A stretch of DNA of 51,448 nucleotides from Effusibacillus lacus (GTDB lineage Bacteria; Bacillota; Bacilli; Tumebacillales; Effusibacillaceae), in the NCBI RefSeq assembly GCF_002335525.1, contig NZ_BDUF01000044.1, positions 14,272-65,719 on the forward strand. Direction: 5' to 3'. Position 1 is the stretch's first letter; every line of letters starts with the position of its first letter. The position numbers were made by a program, and so were the translations under genes. Under the pieces are notes generated by a model. The model saw only the letters and a program-made list of their open reading frames with translations, had not been told where the DNA came from and searched no databases. This document shows positions 34,229 to 42,938 of this stretch, one piece after another.

Positions 34229-34727
34229 CGACTTTCTCACCGTCCTTCTGCCTGTTCGCCACTTTTTCAATCGCTTCGATGATCCCTTTGTAACCGGTGC
34301 ACCTGCACAAATGCCCTGACAGCATCTCCTTGATCTTATCCGTGGTGGGATCGGAGTTAGAATTCAGAAATTCAACCGACGACATCAGGATACCCGGAGT
34401 GCAAAAGCCGCATTGCAAGGCGTGACACTCATTGAAAACTTCCTGCAGGGGATGCGGTTGGTCATTAGCCAGTCCTTCCACTGTCATGATCTCGGTGCCC
34501 GCAGCCTGTACGGCAAACATCAGGCAGCTCCTGACAGCGGAGCCGTTCACCAACACAGTACATGCCCCGCAAACCCCGTGTTCACATCCGACATGGGTCC
34601 CGGTCAAGCCGCAGTCCTCCCGCAAAAAGTCACTCAGCAGTTTTCGGGGTTCCACCCGTTCCTGATAGACTTTGCCGTTTATTCTCACCTGGATTTCAAC
34701 CATTTCTTTTCTGGACACTTGGATCAC
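34206..34727 (-). CDS. Molybdenum hydroxylase small subunit, two 2Fe-2S clusters
   Basis: 173 residues, CoxS/XdhC-type iron-sulfur subunit. The plant ferredoxin cluster uses Cys48, Cys53, Cys56 and Cys68; the second uses Cys106, Cys109, Cys141 and Cys143 (LQCGFCTPG, CRCTGY). The GTG at 34727 overlaps the FAD subunit stop (GTGA) and has AAAGGAGGG 6 nt upstream. Electrons pass from the Mo site through these clusters to FAD. A small-medium-large set next to a CoA ligase is the layout of furoyl-CoA dehydrogenase and similar enzymes. Confidence 0.93.
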   Translation of the reverse strand: MIQVSRKEMVEIQVRINGKVYQERVEPRKLLSDFLREDCGLTGTHVGCEHGVCGACTVLVNGSAVRSCLMFAVQAAGTEIMTVEGLANDQPHPLQEVFNECHALQCGFCTPGILMSSVEFLNSNSDPTTDKIKEMLSGHLCRCTGYKGIIEAIEKVANRQKDGEKVDGSGDTV

Positions 34728-35608
34728 GATGTTCCCTCCTTTCCGGTTGCCCTGATGTAGGCGATTTGTACGGCTCTTTTGGCAAATACCCGGGCGAGAT
34801 GAAGTCTGTATTCCCTGGTCGCGTGCAGATCGCCCTCCGGATCCACATTCATGGCAGCGATCCGTCCGACCTCTGCCAATAGGGTGTCCGTCAGTTTTTC
34901 ACCGATCAGAATTCCGGCGGCATCCTCCGCAAGAACAGGAATCGGGTCAACCCCTCCCAATGTAAGCCGGGCGGTCAGAATCCGCCCTTCATTGTCCGTG
35001 TCAAGAACACAGGCTGCCGCTACCAAAGCAAAGTCTCCGTGTCTCCGGCTGAATTCCTGAAACGAGTATCCCTTTGGAACGGAATCCACAGGGATCTTGA
35101 CTTCGGTCAGAAGTTCACCGGGCCTAATGTCGGTTGTCAAATAGGTAACGAAAAATTCGCCTAACCCCACCTCCCTTTTTTCGTCAGCGCTTTCGATCAC
35201 GGCACTCCCGTTTAATGCCAGCAAGGACAAAGGAAGTTCCGCCGTCGGATCGGCATGCACCAGGCTGCCGCCGACTGTGCCCCGGTTGCGTGTCTGCATA
35301 TGGCCGATAAACGGGACCGCTTCAGAAAGCAAGGGGCTTTTTTCCCGGACAAGCCCGGATCTTTCCACTTCCCTCTGCCGGGTAAGGGCACCGATCCTGA
35401 GCCACCCGTCCTCACAGTGAATATAGTCCAACTCCTTCAGTCCATTGATGTCAATCAGACACTCAGGAGCAGACAACCGCATGTTCAAAATCGGAACCAG
35501 ACTCTGCCCTCCCGCAATCAGTTTTCCTTCATCACCGTACTCGGACAGCAGTTGAAACGCTTCCTCCACCGTGGTGGGACGAAAGTAGTCAAACAATGCC
35601 GGTTTCAT
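34724..35608 (-). CDS. Molybdenum hydroxylase medium (FAD) subunit
   Basis: 294 residues with FAD-binding AGGQSLVPIL and RGTVGGSLVHADPTAE motifs, as in CoxM. It has only scattered cysteines and no extra [4Fe-4S] insertion of about 40 residues, so it is not a 4-hydroxybenzoyl-CoA reductase beta subunit; hydroxylation rather than reductive dehydroxylation is expected. ATG at 35608, 17 nt after the coxG-like gene. C-terminal CO dehydrogenase FAD-binding domain is normal. Confidence 0.93.
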   Translation of the reverse strand: MKPALFDYFRPTTVEEAFQLLSEYGDEGKLIAGGQSLVPILNMRLSAPECLIDINGLKELDYIHCEDGWLRIGALTRQREVERSGLVREKSPLLSEAVPFIGHMQTRNRGTVGGSLVHADPTAELPLSLLALNGSAVIESADEKREVGLGEFFVTYLTTDIRPGELLTEVKIPVDSVPKGYSFQEFSRRHGDFALVAAACVLDTDNEGRILTARLTLGGVDPIPVLAEDAAGILIGEKLTDTLLAEVGRIAAMNVDPEGDLHATREYRLHLARVFAKRAVQIAYIRATGKEGTS

Positions 35609-35625
35609 ATCCTTCCCCTCCGGTG

Positions 35626-36081
35626 CTATGCTGATTGTTGGGCACTTTCAATTTCCTTCTTTATTTTCTTGAAGAAATCATTGATGACTATCTTCGCCAC
35701 ACCGCCAAGCATCCTTTGCCCGATGGCTGCCACTTTCCCGCCAACTTCGGCCGTATAGTTGTAGGCAAGAGCGGTCTTTCCTTCCTCGACCGGCGTTAAG
35801 CGGATTATGCCTTCCGCGTCGACAAAACCCGGTGCTCCTTCTCCGTGAACCACCAGTTTGTAGCTTTCCGGCGCTTGCACATCCACCAACGAAATCGTTG
35901 CGTCATACTTTCCCTTGACTGCGGCAATTCCTATGGAAAGATCGGCTCGGTATTTTCCTTCCTCAATCAAGTCCAGGTGCTTGCAGCCCAATATACACTC
36001 GGTCAGTACTTCCGGATCCATTAATTTTTGCCAAACCTGTTCTATGGGTGCGTTCAGTTCAATCACACCGTTACCGGTCAT
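35626..36081 (-). CDS. coxG: CoxG-like SRPBCC protein (Mo hydroxylase-associated)
   Basis: 151 residues from the ATG at 36081, with AAGGAGG upstream and an ATGA overlap with the large subunit stop. START/SRPBCC fold: GVIELNAPIEQVWQKLMDPE, then CILGCKHLDLIEEGKYRAD, and a C-terminal GGKVAAIGQRMLGGVAKI helix. CoxG proteins accompany Mo-Cu CO dehydrogenases and many other Mo hydroxylases; a membrane-anchoring helix is not obvious here. Its molecular job in this operon is unknown. Confidence 0.9.
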   Translation of the reverse strand: MTGNGVIELNAPIEQVWQKLMDPEVLTECILGCKHLDLIEEGKYRADLSIGIAAVKGKYDATISLVDVQAPESYKLVVHGEGAPGFVDAEGIIRLTPVEEGKTALAYNYTAEVGGKVAAIGQRMLGGVAKIVINDFFKKIKKEIESAQQSA

Positions 36082-38522
36082 ACCAGTTCCTCCTTCAAAT
36101 GCTGCTGTTTGTTTTGGGCTTCCTGCAATAAAGTCCAAATTCGGTTCGGCGACAGCGGCAAGCTGTCAATCGTGATGCCCAAGGGGGAGAGAGCATCCGC
36201 AACCGCATTGGCGATCACCACGGGAGCACTCATCGTGTTTCCTTCACCCAAGCCTTTCGCACCGAGAGGCGTCAATGGAGACGGGGTCTCAAAATGTTTG
36301 ATCGTTACTGGCGGCATTTCGGTCGCTGTCGGGCACAAATAGTCCATAAAACTCCCTGTTAAAAACTGCCCGTTCTTGTCATAGGCGAGTTCCTCATACA
36401 ACGCGCCGCCAAGGCCGTGAGCCAATCCGCCCATGATTTGCCCGTCCACGATGAGAGGGTTTAACAGCTTGCCCGCATCATGAACCGTGATATAGTCGAG
36501 AATTTTGACTTCTCCCGTGTCCGGATCCACTTCTACGGTAACCGCGTCAGCGACAAACCCATAGGTGGCCGAACCGTTAACCTGGTCATTTTCATCGGGC
36601 GGCAGGGCAGTTTCGATTGTATAGAAAGCGGTTTCGTAGATACCCGGTTCCATCCCGTCGGGAAGCCCCTGCGGGTTCCAGTGTGCGGATCCGATTAACC
36701 GGCGCAAAGAGATTTGCTTTTCCGGTTGGTCACGGGCCACAATTTTCCCGTTTTCGATCTGAAGGGTATCCACCGGTACTTTCAGCTGATCGACCGCGAT
36801 GTTCAACAGCTTTTGCCGGACTTTCACTGCCGCCTGATACACGGCACTTGAACCGATCGGTGCAAACCGGCTCGAATAACTTCCGGAGGCCACTGACCAA
36901 GGACTGGTTAACGTATCCATTTCGGCGATCACATTCACCGATCCCGGATCTACTCCAAGTACTTCCCCCACGATCTGGGCAGCCACTGTTTCATGGCCCT
37001 GTCCGGTTGGAGCGGTACTGATCCGTACACTGATGCCTCCCCCCGGATCAATGGAAACCGCAGCCCCTTCCGCACATCCTGATTTCGGGAGTGACTTTGC
37101 CCTCTGCTCCGGTGTCAACGCCATGGTGATATACCCCATATTGGACCCGGAAGGTTCTACGATACAGGCCAACCCGATTCCGAGGTATTTCCCTTGCTGC
37201 CTGGCTACCTGTTGGCGCTTGCGAAATCCCTCATAATCAACCAGTTGAAGGGCTTTTTCAAATGCTGTCCGGTAATCCCCGCTGTCGTAAATACCTCCTG
37301 AAGCGGTTTTATAAGGAAATTCTTCGGTCCGAATCAGGTTTCTCCTGATTATTTCCGCAGGATCCATACCCAATTTTTCCGCAACCATGTGCATCATCCG
37401 TTCCAACGGAAAATACAGCTGCTGTCCCCCATATCCCCGAATCAGACCCGTTGGACACTTGTTGGTCATAACTGCCACCGTTTCCATGAACAGGTTCTGA
37501 ATCCGATACGCCCCCGTGCTGCTGGAATGGGTTCGGTACAGACAGGCAGGTTCGGGTGCTCGGATATAAGCGCCCACGTTATCAACCATTTTCATTTTTA
37601 ATCCGGTCACCGTGCCGTCATTTTTAACGGCCGCTTCTATCCAGGTAACCCGGTCTGTTCCGCTGGAGCTTGCCATGAGATGTTCCTGACGGTCTTCGAT
37701 CCATTTCACCGGCAAACCGGTTTTTTTCGATACAACTCCCATCAACACCATGTACGGGAAAACACCCGATTTGATCCCGTAACTGCCTCCGACATCCTTC
37801 GGTATGATAATCCGCAGATGATTGCTCGGGATTTGCAAAGCGGCTGCCATCACCGATTGCAGCGTGAAGGGACCGTGAAAATTGGACCAGATCGTCAGAT
37901 TGTTGCCGCTCGCCTGATAATGGGCGATCACCCCGTATGTCTCGACCGGAGTCGCGCTGTATTTCGGGAAATGAAACTTGTGTTTCAGCACAAAATCGGC
38001 TTCGGCAAACGCTTTGTCAACGTCGCCGTAGTTGAATACACGGTGATTGGCGACATTGCACCCAACTTCCTCATGGAGGACCGGAGCGTCCGCTTCCATC
38101 GTCTTTTCTATGTCCACCACGGCAGGGAGGGGTTCATATTCCACTTCGATGGCCTCGAGCGCATCCTCAGCCAGATAACGGTTTTTGGCTACAACTACCG
38201 CCACCGGTTCACCCACGAAACGCACTTTTTCCACGGCAAGCGAATAGTACCTGACCGGTGCGGTCACCCCTACCGGAAACGGCTGGGTCATTTCGATAAT
38301 GTCCTGCCCGGTCACCACCCCTTTTACACCCGGCATTTGTTCCGCTTTGTCAGTTCGGATGGATTTGATTCTCGCATGCGGATAAGGGCTGCGTAAAATG
38401 GCGGCATGGTGAATGTTGGGAAGCGGATTCAAATCCTCGATATAACTGCCCTGTCCCGAAGTCAGCCGCGCATCCTCGACACGGGACATCGGTTGGCCGA
38501 TACGCTTGTGTTTCAAATCCAA
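36078..38522 (-). CDS. Molybdenum hydroxylase large (Mo-cofactor) subunit
   Basis: 814-residue xanthine dehydrogenase-family large subunit. N-terminal PMSRVEDARLTSGQGSYIED and molybdopterin-binding segments (GGSYGIKSG, RGYGGQQLYFPLER) are present. The C-terminal catalytic Glu lies in GAKGLGEGN. The Cys of the CO dehydrogenase active-site loop (AYRCSFR) is absent, so it is not a CO dehydrogenase. The TTG start at 38522 has AAGGAGG only 3 nt upstream; TTG at 38516 is better spaced. With the FAD and FeS subunits it should hydroxylate a CoA thioester, probably furoyl-CoA, on context. Confidence 0.92.
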   Translation of the reverse strand: MDLKHKRIGQPMSRVEDARLTSGQGSYIEDLNPLPNIHHAAILRSPYPHARIKSIRTDKAEQMPGVKGVVTGQDIIEMTQPFPVGVTAPVRYYSLAVEKVRFVGEPVAVVVAKNRYLAEDALEAIEVEYEPLPAVVDIEKTMEADAPVLHEEVGCNVANHRVFNYGDVDKAFAEADFVLKHKFHFPKYSATPVETYGVIAHYQASGNNLTIWSNFHGPFTLQSVMAAALQIPSNHLRIIIPKDVGGSYGIKSGVFPYMVLMGVVSKKTGLPVKWIEDRQEHLMASSSGTDRVTWIEAAVKNDGTVTGLKMKMVDNVGAYIRAPEPACLYRTHSSSTGAYRIQNLFMETVAVMTNKCPTGLIRGYGGQQLYFPLERMMHMVAEKLGMDPAEIIRRNLIRTEEFPYKTASGGIYDSGDYRTAFEKALQLVDYEGFRKRQQVARQQGKYLGIGLACIVEPSGSNMGYITMALTPEQRAKSLPKSGCAEGAAVSIDPGGGISVRISTAPTGQGHETVAAQIVGEVLGVDPGSVNVIAEMDTLTSPWSVASGSYSSRFAPIGSSAVYQAAVKVRQKLLNIAVDQLKVPVDTLQIENGKIVARDQPEKQISLRRLIGSAHWNPQGLPDGMEPGIYETAFYTIETALPPDENDQVNGSATYGFVADAVTVEVDPDTGEVKILDYITVHDAGKLLNPLIVDGQIMGGLAHGLGGALYEELAYDKNGQFLTGSFMDYLCPTATEMPPVTIKHFETPSPLTPLGAKGLGEGNTMSAPVVIANAVADALSPLGITIDSLPLSPNRIWTLLQEAQNKQQHLKEELV

Positions 38523-39172
38523 TAGCCTCCTTTTATAGCGCGACCTGGCATGCCAGATGCCTTGGCGCGACTTGTACCCTTTGAGCGCTCAACAACTCTT
38601 TGATAATCTTCAAATGTATCAATATCTTCCGGCACGGCTGTCGTTTCATCCACAGTTTCCCGGGCGGCCAAATATTTTCTGACAACCTCCCGCCCGCCCT
38701 GGTCTCCGGTAATCGCCTGCAGTTCGCGAAATACGGTCCGGTCAAACAAAACCGGGTGACCCGGAGTGCCTCTGTAAACCGCCTGAACAACAGGGGCTCC
38801 GGTTTGTTGATAGCGAACTACAGTGCGGTTTACCACCGACGGATCGATTTCCGGTTGATCCGCCAGCAGAACAACCGCAGCCTCAGCCGAATTTTCCAGC
38901 AAGTATTCGATTCCAAAACGCAACGAAGAACTCATGCCACCGTTTGACGTTTGATTTGTCAATATTACAACCGGAAGATCCCCGATCTGATTCGCCAGTT
39001 CAGGAATTTCGGCGTTCACGACAACCACAACCCCGTCTGTTCTTGTCAACAACGCTTTTTTCACCGTGTGCCGGAGCATTGTTTCTTCCCCGATGGGCAG
39101 AAGCAGCTTGCAGGTTCCCATTCTTCTTGAATATCCGGCGGCAAGGAGCAAAACCCAAATTTTCCTGTTCAT
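38513..39172 (-). CDS. MocA-like molybdopterin cytidylyl/guanylyltransferase
   Basis: 219 residues with the nucleotidyltransferase signature LLAAGYSRRMGTCKLLLP (8-25) and LADQPEIDPSVV acidic Mg site. Family members (MocA, MobA-like, CoxC-associated) attach CMP or GMP to the Mo cofactor. It overlaps the large-subunit gene by 10 nt and lies 4 nt after XdhC, fitting maturation of that enzyme. Confidence 0.9.
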   Translation of the reverse strand: MNRKIWVLLLAAGYSRRMGTCKLLLPIGEETMLRHTVKKALLTRTDGVVVVVNAEIPELANQIGDLPVVILTNQTSNGGMSSSLRFGIEYLLENSAEAAVVLLADQPEIDPSVVNRTVVRYQQTGAPVVQAVYRGTPGHPVLFDRTVFRELQAITGDQGGREVVRKYLAARETVDETTAVPEDIDTFEDYQRVVERSKGTSRAKASGMPGRAIKGGYWI

Positions 39173-39176
39173 ACGC

Positions 39177-40271
39177 TTATGGGATCACCCCGTCCGTGGC
39201 TCTTACATGCAAGAGGTGCTTGCGGAATTTTAAAGATTGGCCGTTTCGGCCATTCTTCCGGCAAACCAGTTCTGAGAGAATGCTTAAAGCAATTTCTTCC
39301 GGGGACTCCGCACCGATATCCAAGCCTACAGGGGAGTGCAGCTTTTCCAACATCTGCTCATTCAAATTGACTCCATCAAACAGAATTTTTTGAAGCATCC
39401 TCTCAATCCGCTGACGCGAACCGAGTACTCCCAAGTACGGAATGGAACGGGAGAGCAGCTGTCCGACCAATATCCGGTCCAATTCATAATTGTGGGTCAT
39501 CACCACCACGTAAGTCTCTTCGTTAACGGAAAATTGGGAATATTCTCCTCTCGATACGGCCACACGCTTATCCGCTTCCATAAAATGCGGTTGATTGAGA
39601 TGATCCTGTCGATGATCCACTACACTGACATGCCAGTTAAGAGTCTTGGCTCCCCGGACAAGCGGTACGGCGTCCGGTCCTGCCCCGAAAATCACCAGTC
39701 GCGGGCGGGGTTTTACCGTTTCAATAAACAATTTCACCGCAACACCTTGTACGACCGCGCTCTCAAGCCCAGTTGTCAGCCGGCGGGATCTTTCTCCCCT
39801 TTCTCCCCGTTCACGCAGAACGGTCTCGGTTCCGACCGGAACCTGCAACGGATCTTTCGATTCCACCACCATACCCGCCAGATAAGCCCTGCTGCAGGAC
39901 ACTCTCTTCCGGTATGACAAGATCATCTTTTCTGCTTGTTCAGGGGATCGTACCGGGTCAAACGGCTGAAGCCAGATTGTTAGCGCACCATTGCAACCTA
40001 CCCCCAGTCCCCACAACAGATCGCCTTCCGGCCGAAAATCATATCGGATTTGCTCTGGGATTCCGGTGTTGATTACTTCCCTTGCATGTTCGATAAGATC
40101 CCCTTCCACACAACCACCGCTTAGCGTTCCAACGATGCTTCCGGTTTCTAAAATCAGACATCTGGCCCCTTCGCGTCTGTAGGCGGATCCTTCCACTTTC
40201 AAGACAGTAGCCACTGCAGCCCGTTCTTTTCTTTCGAAACACTGCTGCAGCCCGTTCAGAATATCCAGCAT
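39177..40271 (-). CDS. xdhC: XdhC/CoxI-family Mo-cofactor sulfuration/insertion protein
   Basis: 364 residues. N-terminal XdhC domain (SAYRREGARCLI, TLSGGCVEGDL with conserved Cys) and C-terminal Rossmann domain (LVIFGAGPDAVPL, VVMTHNYELD, YLGVLGSRQR). XdhC holds sulfurated Mo cofactor and inserts it into the large subunit. ATG at 40271 with GAGGTGAT upstream. It precedes the MocA-like gene by 4 nt. Confidence 0.92.
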   Translation of the reverse strand: MLDILNGLQQCFERKERAAVATVLKVEGSAYRREGARCLILETGSIVGTLSGGCVEGDLIEHAREVINTGIPEQIRYDFRPEGDLLWGLGVGCNGALTIWLQPFDPVRSPEQAEKMILSYRKRVSCSRAYLAGMVVESKDPLQVPVGTETVLRERGERGERSRRLTTGLESAVVQGVAVKLFIETVKPRPRLVIFGAGPDAVPLVRGAKTLNWHVSVVDHRQDHLNQPHFMEADKRVAVSRGEYSQFSVNEETYVVVMTHNYELDRILVGQLLSRSIPYLGVLGSRQRIERMLQKILFDGVNLNEQMLEKLHSPVGLDIGAESPEEIALSILSELVCRKNGRNGQSLKFRKHLLHVRATDGVIP

Positions 40272-40404
40272 CTGTCCGTATCACCTCGCTGTCATGAACC
40301 CCAACAACTTATCTCAATCATAGAAATATTGCGAATTGAATGGTTTAATTTTTATTTCAAGATGGTTTCAATATTTTTGCTCATCAGAAAGAAGAACAAA
40401 TCAC

Positions 40405-41187
40405 TTATTTTTCCTCGGCAGCAGAAGCATGCAGCAGATTGGAAAAAAGGCTCCGGTATTCTTTCGGAGTTTTTCCCTCCAAACGCTTAAATATGGTGGC
40501 AAAATAACCTGCATTGGCAAATCCGGTATTATTCGCGATTACCTCAATCGGCAGTGACGTCATTTTCAACAATTTCTTCGATTGTTCCACCCTGTATTTG
40601 GTGAGGTATTCGATAAACGTAACCCCCATTTCCGCCTTGAAAAGTCGGCTGAAATGAGAGGCGCTCAAATAGACGCGGTCGGCGACCTCGTTCAAGGTAA
40701 TAGGTTCGTGAAAATGACTGTGAATATAACCTGTTGCACTTTCAATCGGATTCCCGAAGTCGACCTCGAAATCTTTAGAAGACGAAACTTTCCTCAGATA
40801 ATTGGTTTCTTTGATGAGATCCGGTATTAATAGTTTGTCTAGCGCCAAAAGCAGATCCACTTTTGAAGGCGGTTTCAAATAATACCTGGAAAAACCGGCA
40901 TTCATAGCGGCCTGCGCCAAATCGAACATTTTCAAGTGGGTCAAGACTATGATCGAGACATGCGAGTTCAACTCGAGGGCCTTTTTTCCCAATTGGATCC
41001 CGTCCATATCAGGCAGGGACAAATCGAGAATGACAATGGCCGGCTGATTTTGTTTCAACAGCAGCAACCCTCTCTCTGCTGAGCCAGCTTCATAAACCGA
41101 GAGGTAGTTATATGGGCTCTCCTCAATCATCAACCGGATTTCTTGGCGAGTTTCCACTTCATCATCGATAATCAACAGCCCGGCCAA
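40405..41187 (-). CDS. Response regulator with AraC-type DNA-binding domain (YesN type)
   Basis: 260 residues. Receiver domain: acidic triad Asp8/Asp9, phospho-acceptor Asp55 (VILDLSLPD), Lys near 105 (YYLKPPSK). The C-terminal AraC domain has two HTH motifs (LNEVADRVYLSASHFSRLFK; IEVIANNTGFANAGYFATIFK). The TTG start at 41187 has AAGGGGGG upstream. No sensor kinase is encoded in the window, which is unusual because YesN-type regulators normally neighbour a YesM-type kinase. It probably controls this operon. Confidence 0.92.
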   Translation of the reverse strand: MAGLLIIDDEVETRQEIRLMIEESPYNYLSVYEAGSAERGLLLLKQNQPAIVILDLSLPDMDGIQLGKKALELNSHVSIIVLTHLKMFDLAQAAMNAGFSRYYLKPPSKVDLLLALDKLLIPDLIKETNYLRKVSSSKDFEVDFGNPIESATGYIHSHFHEPITLNEVADRVYLSASHFSRLFKAEMGVTFIEYLTKYRVEQSKKLLKMTSLPIEVIANNTGFANAGYFATIFKRLEGKTPKEYRSLFSNLLHASAAEEK

Positions 41188-41215
41188 GACAATCCCCCCT
41201 TATGGTTAAGCGTTT

Positions 41216-42754
41216 TTAAAACTCCACTTTTTCAATGTTTTCGCTTCGCAATTCACGCCGTAGTATTTTCCCGGCAGGACTTTTTGGAATTTCCCGGACG
41301 AATACATATTTTCTTGGTCGCTTGAAATTCGACAGCTTGGGGTGTCCCTTGCAGAATTGATCCAATTCCTGAACCGTGATTGTTCGATCTTTCGGGACTA
41401 TGAACGCCACAACTATCTGCCCCCAACGATCATCCTCTTCCCCCAAAACCACCGCTTCCGACACTTTGGGATGCTGCTGCAGCACTTCCTCGATCTCCAT
41501 GGGAGAAATGTTTTCTCCGCCAGATATCACCATCTCATCCACCCGTCCGACAATGTACAGGTCTCCGTCCTTATCGAGGATGCCAAGATCCCCCGTGAAA
41601 TACCAATTGTTCCGGATCGCTTTTCTGGTCGCGTCCGGCCTGTTCCAATACCCTTTAAACGCTTCGATCGACCCGGCGTGAACGATAATTTCGCCTACTT
41701 CCCCGGGTGGAACGATTTCATCGGGTGTTGAAGCGGCGTTCGCATCCGGAACGACCAGCCGGATTTGCTGATGGATCCCAGGTCTTCCGGCACACCCCGG
41801 CTTCTTGTCCAGCACCGAGCAGGTAGTGAACGTATAGATTTCCGTACTGCCGTAATGGTTGATAAAATGCTGCGGTTTCAACATTTGAAAACATTTTATT
41901 GTCAATGTCGCGGACATCGGAGCACCCGCATACCCAATCTTCCGTAACGCCGTCAGATCATGATCCAAAATAGACGGATCATTGAGCAGTTCGTGGTACA
42001 TCGTTGGAATCATATACAAACTGCTGATCTTTTCTCTGGACAAAAGTGTAAGTGCGGTACGGGCATCATAATCGGGGACTACAACGTATTTCCCGTTTAA
42101 CATGCAGGTCGCAAGAAGAGATCGTAACCCCATAGTGTGGTACAGAGGCATGGCCCCCAAAGTGCTTTCAAACATTTCATAATGATTTTGCAAAATGTGA
42201 GCCATTGTGGACCCGTATTCGTTTTTATGAGACCTCGGCACCCCTTTGGGAACTCCGGTAGTTCCCGAGGTGTAGAGCATTACGGCGATATCGTCATCGT
42301 CAACGGGGACACCGGCAAAATGACTTGAACCCCTGGCGACCAGTTCCCGGTAAGAAAGATCTCCTGCGTCCTGTTCCAAACTTATTAAAATAGGCCTTTC
42401 GTTAAACCTAGCCTTCATCACGGAACGTTCGCTGTTTTTCTCGTAAAAAACGACCTTCGGCTCGGCGTCATTGATACAGTATTGCGTATCTTCAGGAGAC
42501 AAGCGCAAATTAATCGGGGTAAAAATGGCGCCCAATTTTTGGATCGCCCAGAATAAACAAACCGTCTCCAATCGATTTTTCATCAAAACCATGACCCGGT
42601 CTCTTTTTTCAACGCCCAGTTTGCGCAATGAAGAAGCCAACCGGTTTACTTCTTCATTGAGTTGTAAGAAAGAGTAGTATCTTTTGGCTTGCACAAGAGC
42701 GATCTGATTCGGATATCTGCCTACGGCGCAATCAAAGACCGTTCCCAAATTCAA
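41216..42754 (-). CDS. AMP-forming acyl-CoA ligase (HmfD-like, copy 2)
   Basis: 512 residues from the TTG at 42754. That start aligns with the paralogue at 32669-34228 (MNLGTVFDCAVGRYP versus MDLGTLFEFACERYP) and has GGGGAG 9 nt upstream; the ATG three codons earlier abuts that site. ATP motif YTSGTTGVPKG, HYGSTEIYTF, YFTGDLGILDKDGDLYIVGR, and PKSPAGKILRR with the catalytic Lys. First gene of the operon. The two ligases are clear paralogues with long identical blocks, suggesting two related acids or one duplicated step. Confidence 0.9.
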   Translation of the reverse strand: MNLGTVFDCAVGRYPNQIALVQAKRYYSFLQLNEEVNRLASSLRKLGVEKRDRVMVLMKNRLETVCLFWAIQKLGAIFTPINLRLSPEDTQYCINDAEPKVVFYEKNSERSVMKARFNERPILISLEQDAGDLSYRELVARGSSHFAGVPVDDDDIAVMLYTSGTTGVPKGVPRSHKNEYGSTMAHILQNHYEMFESTLGAMPLYHTMGLRSLLATCMLNGKYVVVPDYDARTALTLLSREKISSLYMIPTMYHELLNDPSILDHDLTALRKIGYAGAPMSATLTIKCFQMLKPQHFINHYGSTEIYTFTTCSVLDKKPGCAGRPGIHQQIRLVVPDANAASTPDEIVPPGEVGEIIVHAGSIEAFKGYWNRPDATRKAIRNNWYFTGDLGILDKDGDLYIVGRVDEMVISGGENISPMEIEEVLQQHPKVSEAVVLGEEDDRWGQIVVAFIVPKDRTITVQELDQFCKGHPKLSNFKRPRKYVFVREIPKSPAGKILRRELRSENIEKVEF

Positions 42755-42873
42755 CGCGATCATCTCCCCGGTTGTCAGTAATTATCTTTTTCTTTAAAAA
42801 AATCATACAACTTTTCGAAAACAAGGACTTTTGTTTTTTTGTGGTCAGAATTTTTGCAAATCGATCAAAGTAA

Positions 42874-42904
42874 CATAAAATCCCACCCTTATATCAGGTG
42901 GGAT
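42874..42904 (-). terminator. Rho-independent terminator after amiB
   Basis: ATCCCACC / GGTGGGAT, an 8-bp perfect stem with a 9-nt loop, is followed by TTTATG on the minus strand. It lies 35 nt past the amiB stop and separates the amide operon from the ligase-led operon. Confidence 0.75.
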
Positions 42905-42938
42905 AGGTTATAAGACTTATGTGATTCTGCAGTAATTT

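Noticed and set aside
34724-35608. 4-hydroxybenzoyl-CoA reductase subunit
   Set aside because: The [4Fe-4S] insertion with four cysteines in the FAD subunit is missing and the subunit is short.
36078-38522. Carbon monoxide dehydrogenase (CoxL) identity
   Set aside because: CoxG and XdhC neighbours suggested it, but the AYRCSFR loop with the Cu-binding Cys is absent.
42764-42873. Promoter of the ligase-led operon
   Set aside because: A TATGAT-like -10 near 42800 is visible, but no acceptable -35 at the right spacing; an AraC-type activator might compensate, yet I cannot support a call.
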